Of a DNA stretch of 64,000 bases, positions 52,473-61,716 are shown piece after piece. Origin of the DNA: JAVDCA01 sp963819385. GTDB lineage: Bacteria > Pseudomonadota > Alphaproteobacteria > Rhizobiales > Xanthobacteraceae. The position numbers were made by a program, and so were the translations under genes. The stretch covers positions 2,046,001 through 2,110,000 of the forward strand of contig CAWFVV010000006.1 of the NCBI GenBank assembly GCA_963819385.1, in the 5' to 3' direction. The notes under the pieces are model-generated. The model saw only the letters and a list, made by a program, of their open reading frames with translations. It made no database searches and was not told the DNA's origin. The stretch's first letter is position 1; every line of letters begins with the position of its first letter.

Positions 52473-53408
52473 TCAGCTCTTGCGACGCATGGACGGCGAC
52501 GTATTCAAATCCTTGGCGCAGCCGTCGAGATAGTCTTCCACGGCGCGTTTGTTGCGCGTGCGGAATTTCTGGAAGTCCGGCTTGCGGCCTTCCAGGAAGG
52601 CGTTCATGCCCTCGAGGCTTTCCTCCGAGCCCCACACATGGGCAAGCAGCTCCATGCCGTGCTGCCACGACGCGTAGAGCAGGTCGGATTCGAAGTTGAG
52701 GCTCTTCTTGGTCATGCGCAGGGTCTGCGGGCTGTGGCCCTTGATGGTCTCGCACCAGACGAGCGTCTCCTTGCGCAGGTCCTTCTGCGCCACGCACTTG
52801 TTGATGAGGCCGATCTGCTCGGCTTCCTTGGCCGAGAACCGGCGCGCGCAGAAGATCATCTCGCGCGCGAGCCGCTCGCCGATGATGCGCGGCAGATATT
52901 GCGTCGCGCCGACCGTCGGGCAGGCGGCCACTTTCGCACCGGTCTGGCCCAGCATGGCATTCTCGGATGCGATCACGAGGTCGCACCACAGCGCCAGTTC
53001 ATGGCCGCCACCCATGCACCAGCCGTTGACCATGGCGATCACCGGGATCGCGAGGCCGCGGATGGTCATGGCGAGGCCCTGCATGCGGTCGTTCCACATC
53101 GCCGCATTGACCCAGGTGAGCCGTTTCATGGCGTAGAAATCGCCGCCGGCCGAGAAGGCCTTGTCGCCCGCGCCGGTGACGACCGCGCAGGCGATCGAGG
53201 GATCGTCACGGGTCGACTTGAGCGCGTCGATCAGCTCGTCGAGCGTCTGCTCGCGGAACGCGTTCATCACCCGCGGCCGGTTGATCGTGACCCAAGCGAC
53301 CTGGTCCTTCACCTCGTAGAGGATGTCGCCGTAGCGGCGCCTCGTGCGCTTCGGCGCCTTGCTCTTCCTGGTTGCCGTTGCGGCTTTTTCCGCCAGTGCC
53401 CGTGCCAT
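52473..53408 (-). CDS. Enoyl-CoA hydratase/isomerase, BadI-like
   Basis: A 311-residue crotonase with an approximately 35-residue basic N-terminal extension (RKSKAPKRTRRR). The core DILYEVKDQVAWVTINRP, GAGDKAFSAGGDFYAM and GWCMGGGHELALWCDL holds the oxyanion-hole Gly residues. The C-terminal ESLEGMNAFLEGRKPDFQKF resembles BadI (2-ketocyclohexanecarboxyl-CoA hydrolase) and MenB. BadI opens an alicyclic ring after benzoate reduction. That fits a ring-cleavage operon with a CoA-transferase and a muconate-cycloisomerase-like enzyme. Could instead be a simple hydratase. Confidence 0.82.
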   Translation of the reverse strand: MARALAEKAATATRKSKAPKRTRRRYGDILYEVKDQVAWVTINRPRVMNAFREQTLDELIDALKSTRDDPSIACAVVTGAGDKAFSAGGDFYAMKRLTWVNAAMWNDRMQGLAMTIRGLAIPVIAMVNGWCMGGGHELALWCDLVIASENAMLGQTGAKVAACPTVGATQYLPRIIGERLAREMIFCARRFSAKEAEQIGLINKCVAQKDLRKETLVWCETIKGHSPQTLRMTKKSLNFESDLLYASWQHGMELLAHVWGSEESLEGMNAFLEGRKPDFQKFRTRNKRAVEDYLDGCAKDLNTSPSMRRKS

Positions 53409-53427
53409 GAGACGCTTCCCCGCGAGA

Positions 53428-53517
53428 CGTCATGGCCGGGGTTATCCCGGCCATCCACGCCTTCTGTGGATGCAGGCTACAAAGTCGTGGATGCCCCGGA
53501 CAAGCCCGGGCGCGACG
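53428..53517. repeat. Interspersed palindromic repeat
   Basis: CGTCATGGCCGGGGTTATCC and GACAAGCCCGGGCGCGACGG ends with an internal CCACGCCTT pairing partner. Same family as 8253-8342. Immediately follows the glycanase stop. Confidence 0.7.
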
Positions 53518-53520
53518 GTT

Positions 53521-55923
53521 TCAGGCAACCGAGAAATCGCGCGCCGTCAGCTGCGCGGGCGACACCCGCGACAGGACGAGCGTGTCGCCGGCGTGATCGG
53601 TGATGAGCGTATTGCTCCCCGATGCCACGGCGTGGCTCAAAACATCCTGGGCATCCGCGAACGTGCCGGGCGCGAAGACGATCGTATCGTGGTTGGTGTT
53701 GGCGGCCGACTGCGGGACGAAGTCGGTGACGGTCGCGTGTCCGAAGCCGGCCGCGAACACGAAGGCCTCGCTCGCGCCGCCGCCGGTCAGGGCCGTGTTG
53801 GCGTCGGGCGCGAAGCCGAAGCTCATGCCGGCGGCAGTCGCGACGCTGGTACCGGCGGCCGTATCGGTGAAGACTAGATGATCGGTGAGGCCTTGGACGG
53901 TCTCGGAGCCGTCCGCGTTGGCGTATTGATGCACGACGCTCTGGCCGCCCGCGCCGAAGCCGGTCGCGGACAACGTGTAGCTCGCCCCGGTCACGCCGCT
54001 GAGAAAGGACTCATGCGTGCTGCCGTCCCCATTGTAGGTCCAGCTCTGCGTCATGCCGTTCGCGTAGATCGCTTCCGACTTCCTGCCGTTCGCGTAGACC
54101 AGATCGTAGTCGGTCGAAGGCTGGCCGTTGCCGTCATAGTGGATGTCGTGGATCGAGCCGTCCGGGTTCCACGTCTCGTTTTGCACGGGTGTGGTGCCGT
54201 TCGCCCAGGTCTCGCTGACGGCCTTGCCGTTCGACCCGTAGATCGTATCGGTCGAGCTCGAGATCGATCCCGTGATGCCGGAGACCACGCTCTCGTGCAG
54301 CGAGCCGTCCGCATTGTAGGTCCAGGTCTGGGTGAGGCCGTTGGAGAAGATCGAGGCCGCCTTGTGGCCGCTCGCGTCGTAGACGACGTCGTAATCCGAG
54401 TAGGCCTGGCCCGTGATGCCGTAGTAGTGGATGTCGTGGATGCTGCCGTCGGAGTTCCACGCCTCGGTCTGCACCACGGCGGTGCCGTTCGACCACGTCG
54501 CACTCACGGACTTGCCGTTGGCTCCATAGAGCGTGTCGGTCGAGGTCCAATTCTCGCCCGTGATGCCGGTGACGGTGACCTCGCTCAGAACCGGTGAGGA
54601 TGGCGCCGGAAGGCTGCCGGCGGTAGACGCGGTGCCCAGCCCGGTCGCCGCGTCCGGCGCGTAGAGCACGTCCACGGTCGTCGCGGTCGCGCCATCGATC
54701 GAATAGTACTTGACGTCGTGGACCGAGCCGTCGGCGTTCCACGTCCAGGTCTGCGAGCCCGTACCGTAGGGCTCGGTCAGGGAGATGCCATTGGCGCCGA
54801 AGGCGGCCTGCTGGGCCGCGCTGAGCGTCACGTCCTGGTCGGCCGCCGCGATCGTCTTGATGCCGAGCGCCGCGATGCTGGCGATATCAGTCGCGGTCAG
54901 CGCCCCCACGTCGGAGGCGAGCGAGCCGGCGCCCTTGAAATACTCGGTGACGATCGCCTGCGCGGGCTTGCCCATGGGCGAGTAGCCGGCGGGCGAATAG
55001 GCGTTGTTGAGGTCCCAGTCCCAGAACTCGACGCCCTGCAGCGAGGTGCCGGCGGACGGGCCCCACACCTGCATGAAGGCCTGATAGGCGGCGGCCTGCT
55101 CTTCCGTGTCGAGCGCGCCGGAGAGCTGCCAGTCGCCGGAGATCTGGCCGTTGTAGTCGAGGCTGAGATAACCGGCCTCGGTCATCAGCACGGGCTTGCC
55201 GTACTGCTGGGCGAGCGATTGGATGAAATCGTAGGGCGACATGTTGTCGAACGTGGGCGCCCACCAGTCCGAGGCCGCCGGCACCTGGTGCCAGGCATTC
55301 ACGATGTCCTGCACGGTCGGGGTGCTGCCCGTCACGGTGAGCGGCGGGTAGGTGTTCACGCCGATCGCGTCGAGCTGGTTCCAGAAGCTGACCTTGTAGG
55401 CCTCGTCGGTTGCCGCAGCGTAAGTGACCTCGCCGCTATAGACGGCGCGCACCGACTGGATGATATCGGTCCAATACGGCAGGTACGGCGCGGTCGTGAG
55501 GCCGCCGAGCTCATTGCCGATCACGAAGGTCGAAACGCCGGTTTCCTGGGCGATCTCGGCGAGATGCACGATCTCGGCCTTATAGGTGGCGAAGAACGTC
55601 GCGATGTCGCTCGGCTGCAGCGCGGACGACATGGTGTGGTCGAGGCCCGAGATGTCGGGCTTGAGCACGACCGACAGGCCGTCCTTCTCGGCATTGAGAA
55701 TGCCCTGGATGAGGCTCGCGTCGCTTTCGGTCTTGTCCGGATCGGCGAAGACCGTGCTCGAGGTCTGGCTCGCTGTCCAGATGCGCGGCACGATCTCGAT
55801 CGAGTTGGCGCCGGTCGCGGCGATCTGCTGCATCGCCTCGTCGGCCGCGGCGCCGCCGACCTGGCCGTTCCAGTTGGACAGCACGCCGAAACCTTGAACC
55901 GGAAAAGCACCCGACATCCGCAC
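53521..55923 (-). CDS. Secreted GH113-like glycoside hydrolase with tandem repeats and type I secretion-like C-terminus
   Basis: An 800-residue protein. Residues 1-340 form a TIM-barrel like GH113 beta-mannanases, with acid/base E138 in VIGNELGG and nucleophile E249 in LMTEAGY. About residues 390-690 hold five repeats of the type W(T/N)xNxDGSxH(D/E), with xGxTG in several. The C-terminal 110 residues (VFAAGFGHATVTDF, HDTIVFAPGTFAD, AGDTLVLSRVSPAQL) resemble hemolysin-type cargo. There is no Sec signal peptide, so type I export is expected, though no exporter genes are nearby. Probably acts on a plant or self polysaccharide outside the cell. Confidence 0.78.
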   Translation of the reverse strand: MRMSGAFPVQGFGVLSNWNGQVGGAAADEAMQQIAATGANSIEIVPRIWTASQTSSTVFADPDKTESDASLIQGILNAEKDGLSVVLKPDISGLDHTMSSALQPSDIATFFATYKAEIVHLAEIAQETGVSTFVIGNELGGLTTAPYLPYWTDIIQSVRAVYSGEVTYAAATDEAYKVSFWNQLDAIGVNTYPPLTVTGSTPTVQDIVNAWHQVPAASDWWAPTFDNMSPYDFIQSLAQQYGKPVLMTEAGYLSLDYNGQISGDWQLSGALDTEEQAAAYQAFMQVWGPSAGTSLQGVEFWDWDLNNAYSPAGYSPMGKPAQAIVTEYFKGAGSLASDVGALTATDIASIAALGIKTIAAADQDVTLSAAQQAAFGANGISLTEPYGTGSQTWTWNADGSVHDVKYYSIDGATATTVDVLYAPDAATGLGTASTAGSLPAPSSPVLSEVTVTGITGENWTSTDTLYGANGKSVSATWSNGTAVVQTEAWNSDGSIHDIHYYGITGQAYSDYDVVYDASGHKAASIFSNGLTQTWTYNADGSLHESVVSGITGSISSSTDTIYGSNGKAVSETWANGTTPVQNETWNPDGSIHDIHYDGNGQPSTDYDLVYANGRKSEAIYANGMTQSWTYNGDGSTHESFLSGVTGASYTLSATGFGAGGQSVVHQYANADGSETVQGLTDHLVFTDTAAGTSVATAAGMSFGFAPDANTALTGGGASEAFVFAAGFGHATVTDFVPQSAANTNHDTIVFAPGTFADAQDVLSHAVASGSNTLITDHAGDTLVLSRVSPAQLTARDFSVA

Positions 55924-56328
55924 GCCTCGTGAGATTTTGCTGTTGCGCGAAGGTGCTGCAAAGGTGCTTGGGCGCGTCGCCGCGCCGGGAGAGCGCCGGA
56001 TGCCTGATCGTCTGGAACTTTCAGGATCTGCGGGCCGCGGTGCGGGCGAGCAACGCGAGATTAGAATTCGAATCTGAGGAAAGCTTTAAGTCGGGCGTCG
56101 CGAATTGCAGCGAGTGAAGAAAAATCACTCAAGCGGCACGCGCCTTCGCGGAACTTAGCGATGGAAAAGTTCGTCGCGGCTCGCACCATCGCGGCCGGGC
56201 ACGATGCTCTGACCCAACGTCAATTGCGTGCAGCGCCGGAGAGTCGGCGAGGTGTAGCCCGCATGGAGCGCAGCGAAATGCGGGGCCTCCCCTCCCGGAT
56301 TGCGCTTCGCTCCATCCGGGCTACATGG
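55924..56328. other. Intergenic region upstream of the glycanase gene
   Basis: A 405-base gap containing no convincing gene. Its left part must hold the glycanase promoter. Its right part holds the TGTAGCCCGCATG-family repeat at 56253-56324. GAAGAAAAATCACTCAAG near 56115-56132 is a local A-rich patch. Confidence 0.5.
56253..56324. repeat. Interspersed repeat, TGTAGCCCGCATG family
   Basis: TGTAGCCCGCATGGAGCGCA and GCTCCATCCGGGCTAC are inverted. Second, shorter copy of the element at 23413-23516. Ends five bases before the stop of the small barrel gene. Confidence 0.75.
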
Positions 56329-56644
56329 CTAGACCGCCTGCACGGCCTCGATCAGGTCGCGGCTGCGCGGAATGTCCGGCCAGGCATCATTGAAATCGTC
56401 GACCAGCACCTTGAAGCCGGGTGCGTCGGCGAGCGCGCGCAGCGTCGCCATGTCGGGGAGCTGATACATCGCGTAGTGAACCGAGGGATCGAGGCGGCTC
56501 CAGAAGCGCCAGGCCTTCTCGGCCTTGAAGTAGGCCACCGCCATCGGCACGTGGTGGTCGCCGTACCATTGATCGAACTTGCGCGCGGTCGGCCTCGTTC
56601 GCGACCTGCGCCCGCACCATGAAATAGGCCTTGCTCGCTTCCAT
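56329..56644 (-). CDS. Small EthD/DUF4286-like barrel protein (frameshifted)
   Basis: About 104 residues when one extra base near 56580 is ignored. SKAYFMVRAQVANEADRAKF is followed by DQWYGDHHVPMAVAYFKAEKAW, typical of dimeric alpha/beta-barrel EthD-like proteins; it ends SRDLIEAVQAV. The GGAGG ribosome site is 8 bases from the ATG at 56644 and only 2 from the ATG at 56650, which decides the start. Related to the longer protein at 9391. Function unknown; such proteins often assist oxygenase pathways. Confidence 0.6.
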
Positions 56645-56701
56645 ATGCATATCCTCCGTGACCGAGGTTGGCCGGGTTCCGTACGGGCATTAATGCCACG
56701 G

Positions 56702-57286
56702 TCACCGCGTCAGCGCGACCAGATAGACGCTCGCCGCGCTTTCCGACGGATTGACGAAGCTGCAGGCCATGGCGGGGCCGAGTGCGAGGCAATCGCCACG
56801 GCGCAGGCGATGGGTCGTCTGCCCCTCGACGAAGTCGAGCGCGCCGGCGAGCACCCAGACGCATTGGCCACGCAGGAACGTGAAGGCGGAGGCCGGGTAG
56901 TCGATGCGCGCGCCCGGCGGCAGCTCGACCTGCACCAGCTCGGGCAGAGCGCCCGGCGGCGACACGGCGCGGCGGACATAGCCGGTCGCTGGATCGCTCC
57001 AGCGCGGCTGGCGGCCGGCACGTATGAGGCGGCCCTCGCCGCTCGCGTCGCTCTCACTGCGCGCGAGCAGGGTCGAAAGCGTAAGCCCGAAGGCGCCCGA
57101 CAGGCGGCCGAGCAGCGCGGCGGTCGGGCTCGCCTCGTTGCGCTCGACCTTGCTGATCATGGCGCGCGAGACGCCGGAGCGCGCCGCAAGATCGCCGATC
57201 GACCAGCCGCGCGCCTCCCGCTCGGCCCGCAGGCGCCCCGCGAGCGAGGCCGCCGCCGTATCTTGCATAGTCTCCATATCGTCCAT
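56702..57286 (-). CDS. XRE-family regulator with cupin sensor domain
   Basis: A 194-residue regulator. The helix-turn-helix (residues about 15-70: LRAEREARGWSIGDLAARSGVSRAMISKVE-type, seen as SIGDLAARSGVSRAMISK) is followed by a C-terminal cupin domain with GARIDYPASAFTFLRGQCVWVLAG and LALGPAMACSFVNP. Such proteins sense a small molecule through the cupin. ATGs at 57286, 57277 and 57268 are possible; the first lies inside the palindrome at 57281-57296, so a later start is plausible. Divergent from the flavin monooxygenase gene. Confidence 0.85.
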   Translation of the reverse strand: MDDMETMQDTAAASLAGRLRAEREARGWSIGDLAARSGVSRAMISKVERNEASPTAALLGRLSGAFGLTLSTLLARSESDASGEGRLIRAGRQPRWSDPATGYVRRAVSPPGALPELVQVELPPGARIDYPASAFTFLRGQCVWVLAGALDFVEGQTTHRLRRGDCLALGPAMACSFVNPSESAASVYLVALTR

Positions 57287-57296
57287 TATAATGGAC
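57281..57296. promoter_or_regulatory. Perfect 16-base palindrome GTCCATTATAATGGAC
   Basis: Fully symmetric operator candidate in the divergent region between the XRE-cupin regulator and the flavin monooxygenase (start 57369). It overlaps one possible start codon of the regulator, so it would suit autoregulation plus control of the monooxygenase. Confidence 0.6.
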
Positions 57297-57368
57297 AGCG
57301 GCGGTGGCGTCCATGCCTTGTACGCCGCCCGCTCTCTCCCTCCCTGTTTGCGTGCAGCGGACGTTGTG

Positions 57369-58663
57369 ATGCGCGAAATCCACCTGAACGCCTTCGACAT
57401 GGCCTGCCTGGGCCACATCCAGCAGGGCATGTGGACGCATCCGCGCGACCGCTCGGCCGACTACCGCTCGCTCGATCACTGGGTATCGCTGGCGCGCCTG
57501 CTCGAGCGTGGGCTGTTCGACGGGCTCTTCCTCGCCGACGTGCTCGGCATCTACGACGTCTACGCGGGCTCGCCCGACGCGGCGCTGCGCAACGCCGTGC
57601 AGGTGCCGCTGATCGATCCGGTGTTGCTGGTCCCCGCGATGGCGCATGCGACCACGCATCTCGGCTTCGGCGTCACCTGCAATCTCGCCTACGAGCCGCC
57701 TTATCTGTTCGCGCGGCGCATGTCGTCGCTCGACCACCTCACCAACGGGCGGATCGGCTGGAACATCGTCACCGGCTATCTCGACAGCGCGGCGCGCGGC
57801 ATGGGGTTCGACGCGCAGATGGCGCATGACGATCGCTATGACCTCGCGGACGAGTACATGCAGGTGGTGCGCGCGCTGTGGGAGGAGAGCTGGGAGGACG
57901 GCGCCGTACGCGCCGACCGCACCGCCGGCATCTACGTCGACCCGGCGCGCGTGCATCGCGTGCGCCATCAGGGGCCGCAGTACCGTATCGACGCGATCCA
58001 TCTGTGCGAGCCCTCGCCGCAGCGAACGCCGGTGCTCTACCAGGCCGGCGCCTCCGAGCGCGGCCGCGCTTTCGCGGCGCGGCATGCGGAATGCGTGTTC
58101 GTCAACGCGAGCAGCAAGCAAAACGTGGCTCGGCTCGTGGCCGATCTGCGCGCCCGCGCAGCGCCACGGCCGTTGCAGGTTTACGTGGGCGCGACCGTCG
58201 TGGTGGGGCGCACCGAGGCCGCGGCGCACGAGAAGCTCGCCGAGTACCGCCGCCACGCCTCGGTCGAGGGCGCGCTCGCGCACGCCGCCGCCTCGCTCGG
58301 CATCGATTTCGCCAAGTTCGGCATGGACGAGCCGGTCGACGGCGGCGCCTCGCAGGCGATCCAGTCGAACGTCGACGCAATGGCACGCACGCTCGGCCCC
58401 GGCTGGACCAAGCGCGCGCTGATCGACAGCTTCGTGCTCGCCAGCCGCCAGCCGCCGATCGTCGGCGATCCCGCGAACAGGTGGCCGACGCGCTCGCCGG
58501 ATGGGTAGCCGAGGCGGATGTGGACGGATTCAACCTGTCGCGCACCGTGATGCCCGAGTGCCTGGAGGATTTCATCGAACTGGTGGTGCCGCGCCTGCAA
58601 GAGCGCGGGATGTACAAGCGGGCGTATCGGGAGGGGACGTATCGGGAGAAGTTGTTTGGGTGA
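57369..58663 (+). CDS. Luciferase-like flavin-dependent monooxygenase (NtaA/SnaA/DszA type), frameshifted near the end
   Basis: About 431 residues when one missing base near 58478 is restored. It has the LLM-class barrel of the nitrilotriacetate/dibenzothiophene monooxygenase group: HLNAFDMACLGHIQQGMWTHP, FLADVLGIYDVY, FGVTCNLAYEPPYLFARR, NGRIGWNIVTGYLDSAARGMG and PVLYQAGASERGRAFAARHAE. It ends GFNLSRTVMPECLEDFIELVVP. Uses FMNH2 from a separate reductase, not seen here. Likely cleaves C-N or C-S bonds or hydroxylates an organic compound. Controlled by the divergent XRE-cupin regulator. Confidence 0.85.
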
Positions 58664-58784
58664 GGTCGCCCGGGAGATGCCTGGCCGCCAGCCCTCCTCG
58701 CTCGGCTCCAGCGAGTGCGGCCGCCGTACGGCTCACCCGACCTTCGTGAATTGATGTCGTCATCAATGGCCAAGAACGCCAAAA

Positions 58785-58812
58785 CCCACTCCCCGCAGGT
58801 GCGGGGAGTGGG
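58785..58812 (-). terminator. Hairpin terminator of the M16 peptidase gene
   Basis: CCCACTCCCCGCA/TGCGGGGAGTGGG stem with a two-base loop, followed on the minus strand by four T. It lies 42 bases past the M16 stop codon. The sequence is also related to the genomic CTCCCC repeat family, so it may double as a repeat. Confidence 0.5.
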
Positions 58813-58853
58813 AGCTGAAGCCGTGACCTTGCCGAGGTTTTCCCGGCCTACGC

Positions 58854-61716
58854 TCAATTCGCCTGCGCGAGCTTGCGCGGGGCAGGCGTGATCTCGAGCT
58901 TCCACGCCTTGTCGTCGCCGAGGTAACGGTCGGCGACGGCCTGCACGTCGGCGGGGGTGACGGCCTCCAGCATGGGAGCAAGGTGCTGGATCACGTCAAC
59001 ACGGCGCGGGTCATCCTGGGCACCGATGAGGGTGAGAGCCCAGAAGACGTTGCTCTGCCGACCCGCGATGAGGCGCTCGAGCGCTGGTTTGCGGGCGCGC
59101 TCGAGCTCGTCGGCCGTGACCGGATGGACGCGCAGGTCGGCCGCGATCGTGCGGACCGCGTCGAAGAACAGTGACATCTTCGCAGGCGGCAGCTCCGTCG
59201 AGGCATGCAGATAGCCCTGGCCCGGCTCGGTATCCGACATGAACGAGCTGACGGTCGGGCTGTAGGTCACGCCCTCGTTGATGCGCAGCTGATCGAGAAG
59301 GCGTGTCGAGAAGATGCTCGACAGCAGCTGCAACGCGGCCCGATCCTTCTGGTGGAATTCGTCGGTCGTGTGCCACGCAACCGCCGCCAGACCCTGGTCC
59401 GCGCGGCCGTGATGATGAAATCACGATCGGCGTCGCGGTCGGTGCCGGGAAATGCACCGGGCCGGCGTTGGCGAGCGACGTTGTCCCGGCGCTGCGTGCC
59501 GGCAGCGCGCCGAAGGTGCGGGCGACCTCGTCGATCGCGTCGTCAAGCTTGACGTCGCCGACGATGGTCACCTCGAGCGGCGCCGAGGCGAGGATCGGTG
59601 CGAGCACCTCCTTGAGCTCCTCGGGCTTGGTTGCGCGGATGGCGGCGAGCGAAGGCTCGCACCAGCGCGGATCCTTGCCGTACAGCTCGCACGGGCGCAC
59701 CCGTTCGAATATCGCGCTCGGCGAGGTATCGACGTTCTGCGCAACGGTCGCCGCGAGGGCCTGCGCGCGATCGAAAGCGCCGTCGCGCCAGCCGGGCGCG
59801 CTCACGAACGCGGCGAAGAGCTGGAGCTGGGTCGCGAGATCCTGCGGGCGCGTCGGGCCCCACAGCATCAGGCCGTAGTCCTCCAGGCTCTTCCCGGCGC
59901 CGACGATCCGGTCGGACAGGGCGGTCTGGATCTCCTCGAAGGAAAGCGCCTTGGTCCCGCCGAAGAACAGCGCTCCGGCGCCGAGCCCCCAGATCGCGGT
60001 CGGGCGGTCGGCCGGCAGGTCGAGCCGGCCGTTGCCGATGCGCACATTGGCGATCACCTCGCCGGCGCGCAGGGTGGTCGGCCGCACCGTCAGGCGCACG
60101 CCGTTGGCGAAACGCACGTATGTCGTCTGCAGGTCGGCGACGGTCCTGCGCTCGACGACCTGGCCGGCCCGCCCGAAGTCCGTGTAAGGCCAGGTCACGC
60201 GCGCCTCGGCGGCAGGCGGCGTCAGCGGCGCCTTCACGGCTTGCGACAGCGCGGCCGCGACCGCCGCCTCGCCGCCCTCGACCGGGACCGGGCTCGACAA
60301 GAACACGATCGGCCCATGATCGCGCATCAGGTCGCCGATCGCGGCCTTGATCTTGTCCGGGGTCAACGTCTTCAAGGCCTGATCGACGATCGCGAGCACC
60401 TGGTCGGGACTTTCGTAGACCTCATTGTGCACGAGCTCGTTCTGGATCCCCGCCGCAAGCTCGCGCGTCGATCGGTTGCCCGCGATGGCGACGTTGTTCT
60501 GGAGCGATGTCCGCAGGCTGCGCTTGGCGCGGTCGAGCTCTTCGGCGGTGACGCCGTAAGCCTCCATCTGACGCGCGACGCGGACGGCCGCATCGAGCGC
60601 GACATGCCAGTCCTGAGGCCGGATGGTCGTGTCGACCGTCCAGAGGGACGCGCCGGGCACATTGCGGGCGTGCTCCACCGAGGTCGTCAAAAACGCATGG
60701 TCGGCGCCGTTGGTGATGCGATCGAGCCGGTATTCCATGATCCGCAGCGCGACCAGCTTGGACCAATCGGCGGTCTCGCGCGCGATGGTGTCGGGCTGCG
60801 ACGGCATGAGCCAGCCGAGCTCGAGCACCGGCGGTGCGCCCGGCTCGACGAACAGCGACGCCTGCGGGCCGCGCGGCTGCGGCGCAGGCCGCACCGGATC
60901 GTGACCAGCCGGACCGTTGGGCTTCCAGTCGGCGAACAGCTTCTCGATCTTCGCCTTCATCTCGGCGGGATCGATCTCGCCGACGACGATCAGGGTCGCG
61001 CGCTCCGGCCGATAGAAGGCGTTGTAGTAGTCGCGGATCAGCGATACCGGCGCGTGCGCGATCACGTCGGTCTGGCCGATCGGCATGCGCGAGGTGATGA
61101 TGTCGTCGGGATAGAGCACCCGCATGACCTGCTTGACCGCCCGCAGGCCGGGCGTGTCGCGCAGCCGCTCCTCGGACAGCACGGCGCCGCGCTCGGCGTC
61201 CATCGCAGTCTGCGCCAGCGTGAGCTCGCTCGCGATGTCGCGCAGGCGCAGGAGCCCAGCGTCGACCGTCTCGGCATCGTTGCGCGGGAAGTTGAACTGG
61301 TAGACCGTGAAGTCCTGGCTGGTCATCGCATTGGCATCGGCGCCGATCTCGACGCCGAGCCGCTGCAGGCCGGGCCAGACCTCCGCTTCCGGCACGTGAC
61401 GCGAGCCGCGGAAAGCCATGTGCTCGAGGAAATGCGCAAGCCCCTGCTGGGCGTCGCTCTCCTGCAGCGAGCCGGCGTCGATGTTCAGCCACATCGAAAC
61501 CGCGCCTTTCGGCATCGCGTTGTGTCGTATGGCGTAGCGCATGCCGTTCGGCAGCGTGCCGAACAGCACGGCCTTGTCGGGGGTGACGTCGCTATGCTGC
61601 TGCGGCCAGTCGGCGGCGGCCGCGCGGGGGAGATCGGGAAGCATCAGGGCGCCAAGGGCGACGCCAAGGCAGAGGGCAAGGCGGAACGGTAGACGTGCAG
61701 CAAAACGTCCGTGCAT
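58854..61716 (-). CDS. M16-family zinc peptidase (pitrilysin-like), exported, frameshifted
   Basis: About 953 residues when one extra base near 59410 is ignored. A signal peptide (residues about 8-35) is followed by an M16 domain with the inverted zinc motif H95-F-L-E98-H99 and the downstream Glu region AERGAVLSEERLR. A second, inactive-type M16 half follows, ending YLGDDKAWKLEITPAP. It is the full-length two-domain form acting as a periplasmic peptidase. At the shift the frame continues as SHHGRADQGLAAVAWHT. A closely related second peptidase gene ends at 63735. Confidence 0.87.

Noticed and set aside
59452..61692. A 746-codon plus-strand frame
   Set aside because: Antisense to the M16 peptidase, whose HxxEH motif and signal peptide are clear.
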